From NCBI GenBank assembly GCA_023935145.1, contig CM043702.1, positions 100,218,588 to 100,282,587 of the forward strand: 64,000 nt of DNA. Direction: 5' to 3'. Shown here piece after piece: positions 42,924 to 54,266 of the stretch. This stretch comes from Bretschneidera sinensis. Taxonomy: Eukaryota > Streptophyta > Magnoliopsida > Brassicales > Akaniaceae. A program made the position numbers and the translations under genes. Under the pieces are notes generated by a model. That model ran no database searches and had not been told where the DNA came from. It saw only the letters and a program-made list of their open reading frames with translations. Within the stretch, counting starts at the first letter, position 1; each line of letters starts with the position of its first letter.

Positions 42924-44441
42924 TGATGAGAATCATAAAATACATCTTAACAGTACTTAATTGTTATCATTTTAGGGTTGATCTAGGTTTTAATTGCACT
43001 TTTATAAGTTAAAACCTCTAAAGTATCATTCTTGGATCATTGATCTATTTCGGTGCATTTTCAGGTACTTGAAGCTCAAAAGAGGAGGAAAAGTTATCAT
43101 TGCTTGAAGCACAAAGACTTGAGGCATACTGGAGTGAAAGAATGCTTTCGAAAGGACAAGATGGAGGGCTTAAAAGAGCAACAGCTACTGCCCGCACTGG
43201 AAAGGAGTTTCACTAAATTGCCAGAATTGCCCGTACAGATCAATCATCTTTGCAAATTAAACTGTATTGATACAAGAAGAACCAAGAGATGAGTCATATA
43301 TGCTTAAAAAGATCCAGAAGTCTATTTTCTAGAGAATTTTATGATTCATAAAAATGATTTTTCTAGAGAAAGTTGTGGCAGTTTAAGTAGACAAAGGTCA
43401 TGCTGTGTGGGATTTCAACGTGAAGGGCATGTGAAGGCCTAAATCCAACATCTCACATCGGTTAGAAACACATTTCTATATCCCACATCCCACATTGAAT
43501 TGGAAACACATTGCACTCATGTTATTTTCCTATATAAGACCCACTCCACTTCAACTTGAAGGACCATCGGAGAATCTGAGATCGTCTGAGATCATCAGAA
43601 AGTGAATCTAGAGGGCCTTTAGGAGCAATCCAGAGGACCCTTAAGAGGAATCCAAAGTACTTTTGGAGGGCAAGCTGAGGAATCGCCGAAGCTTTCCCTA
43701 CCTAGGGGGAGATGATCGTTGAGAGGCCGGAGGCAACTCGAGGACGCATGAGCCCCATAGTTGGCTAATCTCCAAGCAAGGCAAAGGGATGAATCCCTAG
43801 GTGTAGTTGTTCTTATTTTCCTTTATTTGATTCAGTTGTAGTTTGGTATTATTTTCATTAAACATTGTTATATTTTATTCTTTAATTTAATTAGTAGATT
43901 TCTTATTAGTCCGTTGATTGCATGCTTCTTTTCCATATAAGTCTAGTCATGCTCTTCTTATGTGTATTTGTTTGGGTGCGATTAAGTCTGGTAGATCTCT
44001 TTTATAGATTTGTCCATTGCTGCGGTATTGTCATTTAGATATATAGTCGTCTTTTGATAATTTATAAGTTAGGTCATGTGTGCTTAAAAGCAAAGAATAA
44101 TTCATATCAATTACATTAGGGTTTATACATGCGCTTTAATCGAATATTTGTCGATTGCCTGTTTGGGATATGAAACTTGCAATCGAGATAAAAAAAACTG
44201 AATCAAGTTAGGATTAGGGAAACGAACCTAGGGAGGATTTTTGAAACCTTGTTGTTTCTTTATTATATTATCCATCAATTATTTACACAATTTTCACACA
44301 ATCAACAATTCAGATTTTGTCACTTTAACTTTTATCATTTGTGTTGAGGTTTACACCTTCTTTTGTAATTAGTTTGTTTCCCTGTGGAATCGACACCCAA
44401 AAGCTGTACTACAATACCGCGTTATATTTTGGGTGTAATCA
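42924..44441 (+). repeat. GagOnly-1 5' LTR (1518 bp)
   Basis: The first roughly 250 bases resemble the GagOnly-2 LTR. From GGAAAGGAGTTTCACTAAAT (43199) through the TATA box the sequence instead resembles Athila-3. The end is GGGTGTAATCA. Confidence 0.92.
43487..43538 (+). promoter_or_regulatory. snRNA-type USE plus TATA promoter, GagOnly-1 5' LTR
   Basis: ATCCCACATTG (43487-43497; CpG decayed in the last two bases) and TATATAAG at 43531, 33 bases apart. Further copies of the CCCACATC core lie just upstream. Confidence 0.65.
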
Positions 44442-44446
44442 AATTT

Positions 44447-44464
44447 TGGTGCCGTTGCCAGGGA
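44447..44464 (+). other. GagOnly-1 primer-binding site
   Basis: TGGTGCCGTTGCCAGGGA matches 16 of 18 tRNA-Asp complement bases; both differences are transitions at CpG or C sites. Confidence 0.85.
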
Positions 44465-44645
44465 AACGCGCTTAAGTACAAGGAAGATTGTCAACTTTTG
44501 ACATGACGGTAGAAGAGTTGTAAATAGTCTTTTTTTTCATCAGCTGTAAAGGCGGTAACTTCGTTCCTTCTTTTAGCTTGCTGAATTAATTTTTTTTTCT
44601 TTTTTCTTTTTTTTATATAGTATTTTTAATATTTTGTGATCTTGC

Positions 44646-46427
44646 ATGCCCAGATATAGAGACACTTTGAGTAGATTTGCTTGTAGTCCTGTGCTAGAGT
44701 CAGGATTAAACTTTTTAAACCCTCTATTTGATAATCTATCTCCTTCTGAGTCTGATAGTGAAACCTCGCCTAGATCAACCCATAGTGGAAAACCAAGTGA
44801 GAATTTAGAGGATTTTGTTAACATGGCCGATAACCTTAATGAGAATGTTGCTAGGACACTTTAGGATTACCTCTACCCTACACGCACAGCCACACCATCA
44901 TGCATCATGTTTCCAGCCAATACTCGCCAATTAGATCTTAAACTCGGGATGATTCAATTACTCCCTACATTTCATGGCTTGGATAATGAAAACACATATG
45001 TGCACATTAGAGAATTTGAGGAAGTAGTCACGACTTTTCATTGTCAAGATGAAACTGATGACATTGTGAGGCTTAAGTTCTTTCCTTTCGCTTTGAAGGA
45101 TAGAGCTAAGAGTTGGCTATACTTACTAAGACCACGATCTATTGGGTCGTGGACTGAGATGTCTCGGGCTTTCCTTAATAAATACTTTCCCTAACATAAG
45201 ACCAACGCTTTGAAAAGGCAAATCTCCACCTTTGCACAAAAGGATAGTGAGACCTTATATCAGTCTTGGGAGAGATTTAAAGAGTTATTGAATATGTTCC
45301 CTCACCATGGGTATAAGAACTGGTGCTTGGTGAGCTATTTTTATGAGGGACTTACATATAGAGAGCGCCAATTCGTAGAGATGATGTGTAATAGTGAATT
45401 TTTGGAGAAAGATCCTGATGAGGCCATAGAGTATCTCAATGAGCTTGCTGAAAAAGCTCACACTTGGACTGGACCTAGTGCTACTGAAAGCACAAATAGG
45501 TCATGACCTATAGGGAACCCAAATGGTGGTGGAATTTACCATCTTAGGGAAGATGATAACCTTAAGGCCAAGGTCGAGATGTTCACTAGGGAACTAGAGG
45601 TGTTAAAGATTAAGAGCTTAAAGCCAACACACGTAGCTAATCATGCAAAATCTTTTGAACCATGTTTTGTGTGTGGCGGGGTAGATCATCTTGCCCAAGA
45701 GTGCCCCATATTTGCTGAGATGAGAGGGATGTATAAGGAATAATGTTACGTCTTAGGCATGTACAAGAAGCCTTTGGCACCCTTCTCTGATAACTATAAT
45801 CTGGGATGGCGAAATCACCCCAATTTTAGTTGGAAGTCTGAGAACCAGCAGATTGCACAACCCCCTACACCATATCTTGAACAATATCATGCACTTGTAT
45901 CTTCTAGGAGTTCTTTAGAAGACACTTTACATGCTTTTATTGAGGCATGGGGTAAGACTAATCAAAGACTTGAATCTTTAATTAAGCAAGCTGTTGAAGA
46001 AAATAAAGAGATAAAGAGCCAAGTGTCCAAGTTGATGAGCTACTTGAGTGTGACTGAGCGAGGTAAGTTCCTTCCTCAAGCTCAGTCCACACCCCATGGT
46101 CAACACCTAGCGCAACAGAATATAAAGGAGGTGAATGCCATTGAGACACTAAGTGGTAAGTTATTACACATCCCAACAACGAAAAAATCAGAGGATGTGG
46201 ACGAAACCCACCAAGCATACATGATTGACTCATTCATGGAAAAGGTCCAGCACCTTAATCCATTAGAGTCCACCCTCACCCATGGCTTCACAAGAGCATA
46301 TATCAAGCCAGAATTTGTAGATATTACTGATGACATCCTTGAGGCCTCTTCAAAGCATACAAGCACCCAATTTGACAGTGAAGTAGTTGTTAGTGCATTC
46401 AGTTCATGTTTGTCTAGGAGGGAATAA
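44646..46427 (+). pseudogene. GagOnly-1 gag fused to protease-RT linker; four stops, no frameshift
   Basis: A single frame of 593 codons. Capsid blocks: MIQLLPTFHGLDNENTYVHI, then FPFALKDRAKSWLY, SETLYQSWERFKELL and the zinc knuckle CFVCGGVDHLAQECP. Next come NHPNFSW and a coiled segment near ESLIKQAVEENKEIKSQVSK. The C-terminus (YMIDSFMEKVQHLNPLES, then DITDDI) matches the linker between protease and RT in Athila-2. Four premature stops lie at 44862, 45192, 45504 and 45741. GagOnly-2 has Gln, Gln, Arg and Gln there, so all four are C-to-T changes. Confidence 0.9.
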
Positions 46428-46432
46428 GAGCA

Positions 46433-46480
46433 TCTGGCTAAAGACGTAAAACTTAGCGCTCATAGGAGGCACCCCACAGT
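46433..46480 (+). promoter_or_regulatory. Conserved post-ORF motif, GagOnly-1
   Basis: CTGGCTAAAGACG, AAACTTAGCGCTCATAGGAG and GCACCCCACAG, seven bases after the gag stop codon. Confidence 0.6.
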
Positions 46481-46672
46481 ATATCTTTTTACTTTTATTG
46501 TTTTTGTATTTCTTTTTCTTGTTTATTGTTCGTATTTTTTTTGTTTTCCAGTATTAACTTAGTATTTCTTTTTTAGGGACAAATATACGAAGCAGTTCAA
46601 ATGGTGGAGCACAATTTTCAGCTTCTGTGCACCTTTGGCTACAAAGGGAGTTTTCGTTACTCTTTTTTTTTA

Positions 46673-46707
46673 CATTGAGGTCAATGCAGTTTTTAAGTTG
46701 GGGGTGG
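46673..46707 (+). promoter_or_regulatory. Hairpin H2 plus internal polypurine-like tract, GagOnly-1
   Basis: CATTG-AGGT-CAATG pairs over five bases. AAGTTGGGGGTGG follows eight bases later. Confidence 0.55.
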
Positions 46708-48056
46708 AGGAAACGCATCTCTTTGTTTCCATATTCTTTATTTCCATACATTTTTTTTCCATTGAACTGCTTGGAGTTGTTCTCCCTTTTTGTTTGTTTT
46801 TAGCATGCTTTGTGTTAAGCCTTAGAGTTTATTCACATGTCAATGATACGAGCCTAAATTGAGATAACATATAGCATTTAGAAGAAGTTAAATCTTGCTT
46901 CGATTTGAAATTAATTTAAGCATCAATCTTCATTTGGTTAGAGACTCTAGTTTGTGGTAAGATAGTATGATTAGTCTTAAACATTTAGAAAAGTTTTATG
47001 TGTGATTATTTTGTGAATATTTTTGCGGTCTCGACAAGCTCTAGAACTTACTTGATAACTACTTGAGGCAAATTCCTAGAATGCACATTACTTAGGATAT
47101 GATATAGGCCATTTTTGGACCGTTTGAGCCTGTTAAACCTACCATTGCTATATTTACCACTAGTCACCTATTTGAACCTTTTCTTGAAAAAGAAGTGAGC
47201 CTTGTTTCTTTCAATAGCCCATTTACTCACCTTTATTAGCCTAAAGAGAATATTTAATCCTTACCTTTCTCTTAAAAGAACTTAGCTATACACATTTGTT
47301 GAGAAGCACTTAAAAGGAGTAAGGATGGAAATATGAGAAAATATCACTACCATAACCTAAGTACATTAAAGGAGATTAGTTGGGGGTTATGTAAAAGAAA
47401 AGAAAAATAAAAGAAGAGGTGAATGGTCTTATGGAAAAATACAAAAGAAAAGTGAATTACGGCAAAGAAAGAAGAAAAGAAAAGAAAAGTGGTGATTTTG
47501 AAAAAAAAATGAAAATTGCTCGAAAAATGGTCGAAAAAGTTAGGTGTTGAAGTAAGGTTATCTAGTGTTTAAAAGTGATTTTGTTTAAAGCCAAGAGATT
47601 GAGTTCTTTTTCTCGTGAATCCTTTCCATTTTTTCTTAACCTTTACCTTAGCCTAACGTTACAAGCCTATTAAAGACCTATTGATCCAATGTAATGTGAT
47701 TTTTCTACAATATTGGAGAGTGGTTTGAAATGTAAGCATATGGAGCTTGTTTTTGTGATTGACATCACGAAATTTATCATGTTTTAGAGGCCAAGACTTG
47801 TATTTATGAATGTTATGCATAAAATCATCTAGGTGTTCGGATTAATGGTTTGTGGTAAGATGGATGTTAAGAGTCAATAACGATTTTAAGATTGATGTTT
47901 GCATTACTTTTGGATTTGGGTGAAATTTAATGATTCTTTGTGCCGTGTTTTATGTGCAATTTTTGAGACAAAATGTGATTACTCTTGGTTAACACTAATA
48001 TTGCTTTTCATTTACTTTGATTCCCACCATAGAATTCATCTCTTGTTTTCGCTTAA

Positions 48057-48092
48057 ATTGCTAGGGACTAGCAATAAGCTAGTTGGGGGTTG
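48057..48092 (+). promoter_or_regulatory. Hairpin H3 and polypurine tract, GagOnly-1
   Basis: A perfect 7-bp stem ATTGCTA/TAGCAAT around GGGAC, then AGTTGGGGGTTG abutting the LTR. Confidence 0.75.
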
Positions 48093-49599
48093 TGATGAGA
48101 GTCATAAAATGCATCTTAACAGTACTTAATTGTTATCATTTTAGAGTTAATCTAGGTTTTAATTGCACTTTTATACGTTAACAACTCTAAAGTATCATTC
48201 TTGGATCATTGATCTATTTCGGTGCATTTTCAGGTACTTTAAGCTCAAAAGAGGAGGAAAAGTTATCATTGCTTGAAGTACAAAGACTCAAGGCATGCTG
48301 GAGTGAAGGAATGCTTCCGAAAAGACAAGATGGAGGGCTTAAAAGAGCAACAACTGCTGCCCACAGTGGAAAGGAGTTTCACTGAATTGCCAGAATTGCC
48401 CGTACAGATCAATCATCTTTGCAAATTAAACTGTATTGATACAAGAAGAACCAGGAGATGAACCATATATGCTTAGAAAGATCCGGAAGTCTATTTTCTA
48501 AAGAATTTACGGTTTGTAAAAATGATTTTTCTAGAGAAACTTATGGCAGTTTAAGTAGACAAAGGTTGGGTTGTGCAGGATTTCAGTGTGAAGGGTATGT
48601 GAAGGCCTAAATCCCACATCCCACATCGGTTAGAAACACATTTCTATATCCCACATCCCACATCGGATTGGAAACACATTGCACTCGTGGTATTTGCCTA
48701 CATAAAACCCACTCCACTTGAGCTTTAAGGACCATGGAAGAATCTGAGATCATCAGAAAGTGAATCCAGAGAGCCTTTAGGAGCAAACTAGAGCGCTCTT
48801 AGGAGGAATCCGAAGTACTTTTGGAGGGCAAGCTGAGAAATCGCAGAAGCTTTCGCTACCAAGGAGGAGATGATCGTTGAGAGGCCGAAGGCAACTCGAG
48901 GACGCATGAGCCCCATGGCCGGCTAGTCTCCAAGCAAGGCAAAGGGATGAATCCCTAGGTGTAGTTGTTCTTATTTTCCTTTATTTGATTCAGTTGTAGT
49001 TTGGTATTATTTTCATTAAACATTTTTATGTTTTATTCTTTAATTTAATTAGTAGATTTCTTATTAGTTTAGTGATTGCATGCTTCTTTTCCATATAAGT
49101 CTAGTCATGCTCTTCTTATGTGTATTTGTTTGGGTGTGATTGAGTCCGGTAGATCTCTTTTATAGATTTGTCCATTGCTGCGGTATTTTCATTTAGATAT
49201 ATCATCATCTTTTGATAATTTATAAGTTAGGTCATGTGTGCTTGAAAGTAAAGAATAATTCATATCAATTACATTAGAGTTTATACATGCGCTTTAATTG
49301 AATATTTGTCGATTGCTTGTTTGGGATGTGAAACTTGCAATCGAGATAAAAACAATTGAATAAAGTTAGGATTAGGGCAACGAACCTAGGGAGGATTTTT
49401 GAAACCTTGTTGTTTCTTTATTATATTATCCATTAATTATTTACACAATTTTTACACAATCAACAATTCAGATTTTGTCACTTTAACTTTTATCGCTTGT
49501 GTTGAGGCTTACACCTTCTTTTGTAATTAGTTTGTTTCCCTGTGGAATCGACACCCCAAAGTTGTACTACAATACTGTGTTATGTTTTGGGCGTAATCA
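48093..49599 (+). repeat. GagOnly-1 3' LTR (1507 bp)
   Basis: Same structure as 42924-44441. The ending TTTTGGGCGTAATCA preserves the CpG lost in the 5' copy. Confidence 0.92.
48655..48706 (+). promoter_or_regulatory. snRNA-type USE plus TATA promoter, GagOnly-1 3' LTR
   Basis: ATCCCACATCG is intact (48655-48665). TACATAAA starts at 48699, so the 33-base spacing is kept although the TATA box has mutated. Confidence 0.65.
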
Positions 49600-50321
49600 G
49601 TCACCGTTCGTCAACACTTGACATAGTATTTGTATTAAATTTATAATTATTTCTTAAATTCTTCATAAACCACACCCTTTGAAAATTCTCACTTTGAATT
49701 CCGAGAAATTTTATGAATGCTAAAAATTCAACAATAAATATTATGTTATTACCTTCTATTTTTCTAATAGCTTCTCATAAAAATTTTCACCGTAAACCGC
49801 TTCGAAATTTTGCTATTTCAACCTTTTTTCGGTCCCCAAGTGTTGAAAGAAGGCGCATAATGGAAAGAAAACTAAACGAGTTTGGTAAGCGTAAGTTAAG
49901 TTTACGCATACTACATGTATTTATACAAGTTGGCTGAAAAAAATCTTTGCAACTCCTAAAAATCTCTGCAAATCCTAATTGGTAGTCACTATGAAATCTC
50001 TTAAAATTTCTCCACGTATTGGACACATGCAAGGCATACAATTGCCTTCCTTGATACTTGGTAATCAGCAATTAAGTTGGCAGCAGGTGGCTGCCACCTG
50101 CTGCCACGTTTTATTGTTCATTGATTTTTTTTTTAATTTTTTACTTTTCAGTCTCCCTTGTCTTCTTCCTTTCTGCCTCCTAGGATGTTCTGGTCCCAGA
50201 TAATTTTTTTTTTAGAATTGCTTTATTCAAATACTAGTAAACCCTTCACATAGATTTTTGTTTGTAATTCCATGTCATATTTATTAAATTACTTCTTTAC
50301 AAATATGGATATTACACAGTG

Positions 50322-50905
50322 ACATCCCAATACTAGTTTGATACTAATTATTATAAGCAATTTCAATCGATGGCATGTAAGCATCCCAACTTATTGAAAA
50401 ACTCATCACATTTTCCCTTAACATATCTTCTAGTACTCTAATAATCCTTTATGTCTGAGCATGAAAAATTGTATTAAATTGTAACTGTGTACCCGTGGGT
50501 TTCTGAAAGTCTCTCCAAAACTAAGATGTAAATCTAGCATCTCTATTTGACACTATGCTTAATGGTGCTCCATATAACCTCACAATCTCAGCTACATCCC
50601 TCTTCAATCCAGACCACCAGAAATTCTACCTCAATCTTCTATACATCTTATTGTTACTTGGTTCCATCGAATCTACATCATCATGCGCCTATTTTATTAT
50701 CTCCTTTCTCAACTCTGCATTATTAGGAACACAAATCCATGTTCCAATACCAAATACCCTCATTTCAAATTTTGAACTCATATTCCTTTCTAGTAACCAC
50801 TTAATACTTAATTTTTTTTATCTCTTCATCTCTACCTTGCATCTCTAAAACATTTTACTATAGATGACCGTACAACCATATTCATTAACCATGATCCTCT
50901 ATCAC
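50322..50905 (-). pseudogene. Tekay-1 integrase fragment
   Basis: Continues Tekay-1 from 34661 and is collinear with Tekay-2 37330-38160, through the integrase core and zinc-finger region. Minus-strand reading frames are broken by stops and indels. It is cut at 50905 by the Copia-3 LTR. Confidence 0.75.
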
Positions 50906-51459
50906 TGCTGGTATTTGTCTAAGGTTTGTACAGGTCCAACCATGGTTTAAAGATGGTTAAAATCTAAACCAAGGATGGATGATTAATGTTCAGAAAGTTA
51001 GAAGGCTGCACACATGTGTGTGCATCAATTTGGAGCAAGGGAAGGCTAGGCACACTAGTGTGTGCACTTTTGCACACAAGCTGATGGAGTGTGTGCACTG
51101 CTGGGCAGCATCAGTGTGCACCAGCGGTGCACCGCCCCCTCTCCAGCGCCGCGTCATCCAAAAGGTAAGCTCCAAGACTGCTCCAGCAGCACACCAGCCA
51201 TCCACCAGCGGCGCACCATCCAGCAAGGGTGATGCTGGGACAGAACCAGCGCTGCACCGCTCAGCCATCCGCGGCCCACCGTCCAGCGTGCATGCAAGCA
51301 CACTCTGCCTCAGCACCGCACCACCAGGCATACTGTTGCACCCATAGGCAGTAGGCGTAAAGGCTCTCCAAAGTGTGTGCGCAATACCAAAACACACAAC
51401 ACCACTTGGAGGATGTTGAAGGGCTAAGATTAAAAGGAGATCATGAACAAAGGGTGGAG
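50906..51459 (+). repeat. Copia-3 5' LTR, first part
   Basis: Matches the Copia-1 LTR start, the CAGCATCAGTGTGC block and GT-rich unit. A GC-rich patch (51115-51340) with repeated CAGCGGCGCACC-like units is longer than in Copia-1. It ends at the TGGAG target site of GagOnly-2. Confidence 0.87.
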
Positions 51460-52410
51460 TGATTACGCCCAAAACATAACGCGGTTATTGTAGTACAGTT
51501 TTGGGGTGTCGATTCCACAGGGAAAAAAGTTAAGTACAACAGAAGGTGTAAACCTCAACACAAACGATAAAAGATTAAAAGGATAAAAACTGAGTTGTTT
51601 TGAGGAAAGGGTAATTTTGTAAATAAGTTTAAAATAAAAATGACAACAAGGTTCCGAGAATCCTCCCTAGGTTCGTTGCTCTAATTCTAACTTGATTCAG
51701 TTGTTTTTATCTCGATTGCAGGTTTCACATCCCAAGCAGGTAATCGAAAAATATTCAATTAAAGCACATTTATAAATCCTAATGTAATCGCTATGAATTA
51801 TTCTTTACTTTCTAACACACATGACCTAACTTATAAATTATCAAGAGACGACAATATATCTAAAATGACGATACTGCAGCAATGGACAAATCTATAAAAG
51901 AGATCTACCAGACTCAATCACACCCAAACAGGTACACATAAGAAAAGCCTGACTAAACTTTTATGGAAAAGAAGCATGCAACCACCGGAGTTATAATAAA
52001 TCTACTAATTAAATTAAGAATAAAACATAACAATATTTAATGAAAATAATTCCAACTACAACCGAATCAAATAAAGGAAAATAAGAACAACTACACCTAG
52101 GGATTCATCCCTTCGCCTTGCTTGGAGACTAGCCGGCCATGGGGCTCATGTGTCCTCGAGTTGCCTCCGGCCTCCCGACAATAATCTCTCCCGACCTTCA
52201 AACTTTAAACTTCAGGTTCCTCCTAAAGGCCCTCTGGATTGCTTCTAAAAGCCCTCTAGATTCATCCCCGATTGATTCATTCAGCTGGGCAGAGTGGGTC
52301 TTTATATAGGCAAACTCCTGGAATGCTATGTGTTATCTAGCCAATGTGGGATACTGTCCGGGTGCGCTCGATCGCAGCCCGAGTGCGATCGGGCGCATAT
52401 GCGATCGATC

Positions 52411-54266
52411 ACGGTTATTGTAGTATAGTTTTGGGGTGTCAATTCCACAGGGAAACAAGTTAATTACAAAAGAAGGTGTTAACCTTAACACAAATGATAA
52501 AAAATTAAATGAATTTGAGTTTTTGATTGTGCAAAAGGGTAATTGTGTAAATAAGTTTAAAATAAAAATGACAACAAGGTTCTGAGAATCCTCCCTAGGT
52601 TCGTTGCTCTAATCCTAACTTGATTCAGTTGTTTTTATCTCAATTGCAGGTTTCACATCCCAAACAGTCAATCGGAAAATATTCAATTAAAGCGCATTTA
52701 TAAATCCTAATGTAATCGCTATGAATTATTCTTTACTTTCTAACACACATGACCTAACTTATAAATTATCAAGAGACGACGATATATCTAAAATGACGAT
52801 ACCGCAGCAATGGACAAATCTATAAAAGAGATCTACCGGACTCAATCACACCCAAACAGGTACACATAAGAAAAGCCTGACTAAACTTTTATGGAAAAGA
52901 AGCATGCAACCACCGGAGTTATAATAAATCTACTAATTAAATTAAGAATAAAACATAACAATATTTAATGAAAATAATTCCAACTACAACCGAATCAAAT
53001 AAAGGAAAATAAGAACAACTACACCTAGGGATTCATCCCTTCGCCTTGCTTGGAGACTAGCCAGCCATGGGGCTCATGTGTCCTCGAGTTGCCTCCGGCC
53101 TCCCGACGATAATCTCTCCCGACCTTCAAACTTTAAACTTCGGGTTCCTCCTAAAGGCCCTCTGGATTGCTCCTAAAGGCCCTCTGGATTCATCCCCGAT
53201 TGATTCATTCAGCTGGGCAGAGTGGGTCTTTATATAGGCAAACTCCTGGAATGCTATGTGTTATCTAGCCAATGTGGGATACTGTCCGGGTGCGCTCGAT
53301 CGCAGCACGAGTGCGATCGAGCGCATAAGCGATCGATCACGGTTATTGTAGTATAGTTTTGGGGTGTCGATTCCATAGGGAAACAAGTTAATTACAAAAG
53401 AAGGTGTTAACCTTAACACAAATGATAAAAGATTAAATGAATATGAGTTTTTGATTGTGCAAAAGGGTAATTATGTAAATAAGTTTAAAATAAAAATGAC
53501 AACAAGGTTCCGAGAATCCTCCCTAGGTTCGTTGCTCTAATCCTAACTTGATTCAGTTGTTTTTATCTCGATTGCAAGTTTCACATCCCAAACAGGCAAT
53601 CGAAAAATATTCAATTAAAGCGCATTTATAAATCCTAATGTAATCGCTACGAATTATTCTTTACTTTCTAACACACATAACCTAACTTATAAATTATCAA
53701 GAGACGACGATATATCTAAAATGACGATACCGCAGCAATGGACAAATCTATAAAAGAGATCTACCGGACTCAATCACAACCAAACAGGTACACATAAGAA
53801 AAGCCTGACTGAACTTATATGGAAAAGAAGCATGCAACCACCAGAGTTATAATAAATCTACTAATTAAATTAAGAATAAAACATAACAATATTTAATGAA
53901 AATAATTCCAACTACAACCGAATCAAATAAAGGAAAATAAGAACAACTACACCTAGGGATTCATCCCTTCGCCTTGCTTGGAGACTAGCCAGCCATGGGG
54001 CTCATGTGTCCTCGAGTTGCCTCCGGCCTCCCGACGATAATCTCTCCCGACCTTCAAACTTTAAACTTCGGGTTCCTCCTAAAGGCCCTCTGGATTGCTC
54101 CTAAAGGCCCTCTGGATTCATCCCCGATTGATTCATTCAGCTGGGCAGAGTGGGTCTTTATATAGGCAAACTCCTGGAATGCTATGTGTTATCTAGCCAA
54201 TGTGGGATACTGTCCGGGTGCGCTCGATCGCAGCACGAGTGCGATCGAGCGCATAAGCGATCGATC
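52411..54266 (-). repeat. Tandem units 2 and 3 of the GagOnly-2 LTR array
   Basis: Two 928-base units. From about 53043 to 53970 and again from 53971 to 54898 I see no difference, so the most recent duplication is very young or is an assembly effect. Each unit keeps a TATA box and USE-like CCCACATTG (minus strand) at 33-base spacing. Confidence 0.88.

Larger units (their letters stand above)
46428..48092 (+). other. GagOnly-1 3' non-coding region
   Basis: Starts at the gag stop with the conserved post-ORF motif (46433-46480). Hairpin H2 (46673-46686) with purine tract AAGTTGGGGGTGG (46695) follows. A long purine-rich stretch lies at about 47390-47530, then hairpin H3 ATTGCTA-GGGAC-TAGCAAT (48057-48075) and purine tract AGTTGGGGGTTG before the LTR. 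No further ORF is credible. Confidence 0.75.
42924..49599 (+). mobile_element. GagOnly-1: pol-less Athila-related (TR-GAG-like) element
   Basis: LTRs of 1518 and 1507 bp start TGATGAGA and end GTAATCA. A tRNA-Asp-type primer site, one gag-derived ORF and 1.66 kb of non-coding sequence lie between. No protease, RT, RNase H or integrase is present, so replication must have used enzymes supplied by another element. Flanks are GTTGC (42919-42923) and GTCAC (49600-49604). Both derive from GTCGC, seen uninterrupted at the sister LTR near 35950. Confidence 0.93.
34662..50316 (-). mobile_element. Tekay-2: Tekay/Del-type chromovirus, nearly complete
   Basis: LTRs at 34662-36656 (3') and 41625-50316 (5', about 2011 bp once GagOnly-1 is removed) start TGTAATAC and end GTTACA on the minus strand. 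Between them lie gag, protease, RT, RNase H, integrase and chromodomain in Ty3 order. Flanks are CGGTG (34657-34661) and CAGTG (50317-50321), a target duplication with one CpG transition. It is inserted in the integrase of Tekay-1, where removing it restores a continuous GMSP-IDTLYGRRC motif. Several stops make it non-autonomous today. Confidence 0.93.
41625..50316 (-). repeat. Tekay-2 5' LTR, split by GagOnly-1
   Basis: 41625-42923 and 49605-50316 together match the 3' LTR at 34662-36656. The paralogous site at 35945-35960 shows the uninterrupted GGTCGCCCTTCGTCAACAC sequence, so GagOnly-1 inserted there. Confidence 0.92.
7813..50905 (-). mobile_element. Tekay-1: oldest, outermost chromovirus, split by nested insertions
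   Basis: Four separated pieces join in order on the minus strand: LTR (7813-9627), LTR end (33870-33999), 3' end of pol (34000-34661) and more pol (50322-50905). Each joint is filled by a complete element with its own LTRs. The pieces are collinear with Tekay-2 (34840-36656, then 36657-38160), which shows that they are one element. Its first roughly 185 LTR bases are missing at the joint with Copia-2. Its remainder must lie right of Copia-3, outside the window. Three direct insertions plus four second-level ones make it the oldest visible layer. Confidence 0.82.

Noticed and set aside
50990..51472. 160-codon ORF on the minus strand
   Set aside because: Lies in the GC-rich part of the Copia-3 LTR and ends at the GagOnly-2 insertion edge; low-complexity translation.
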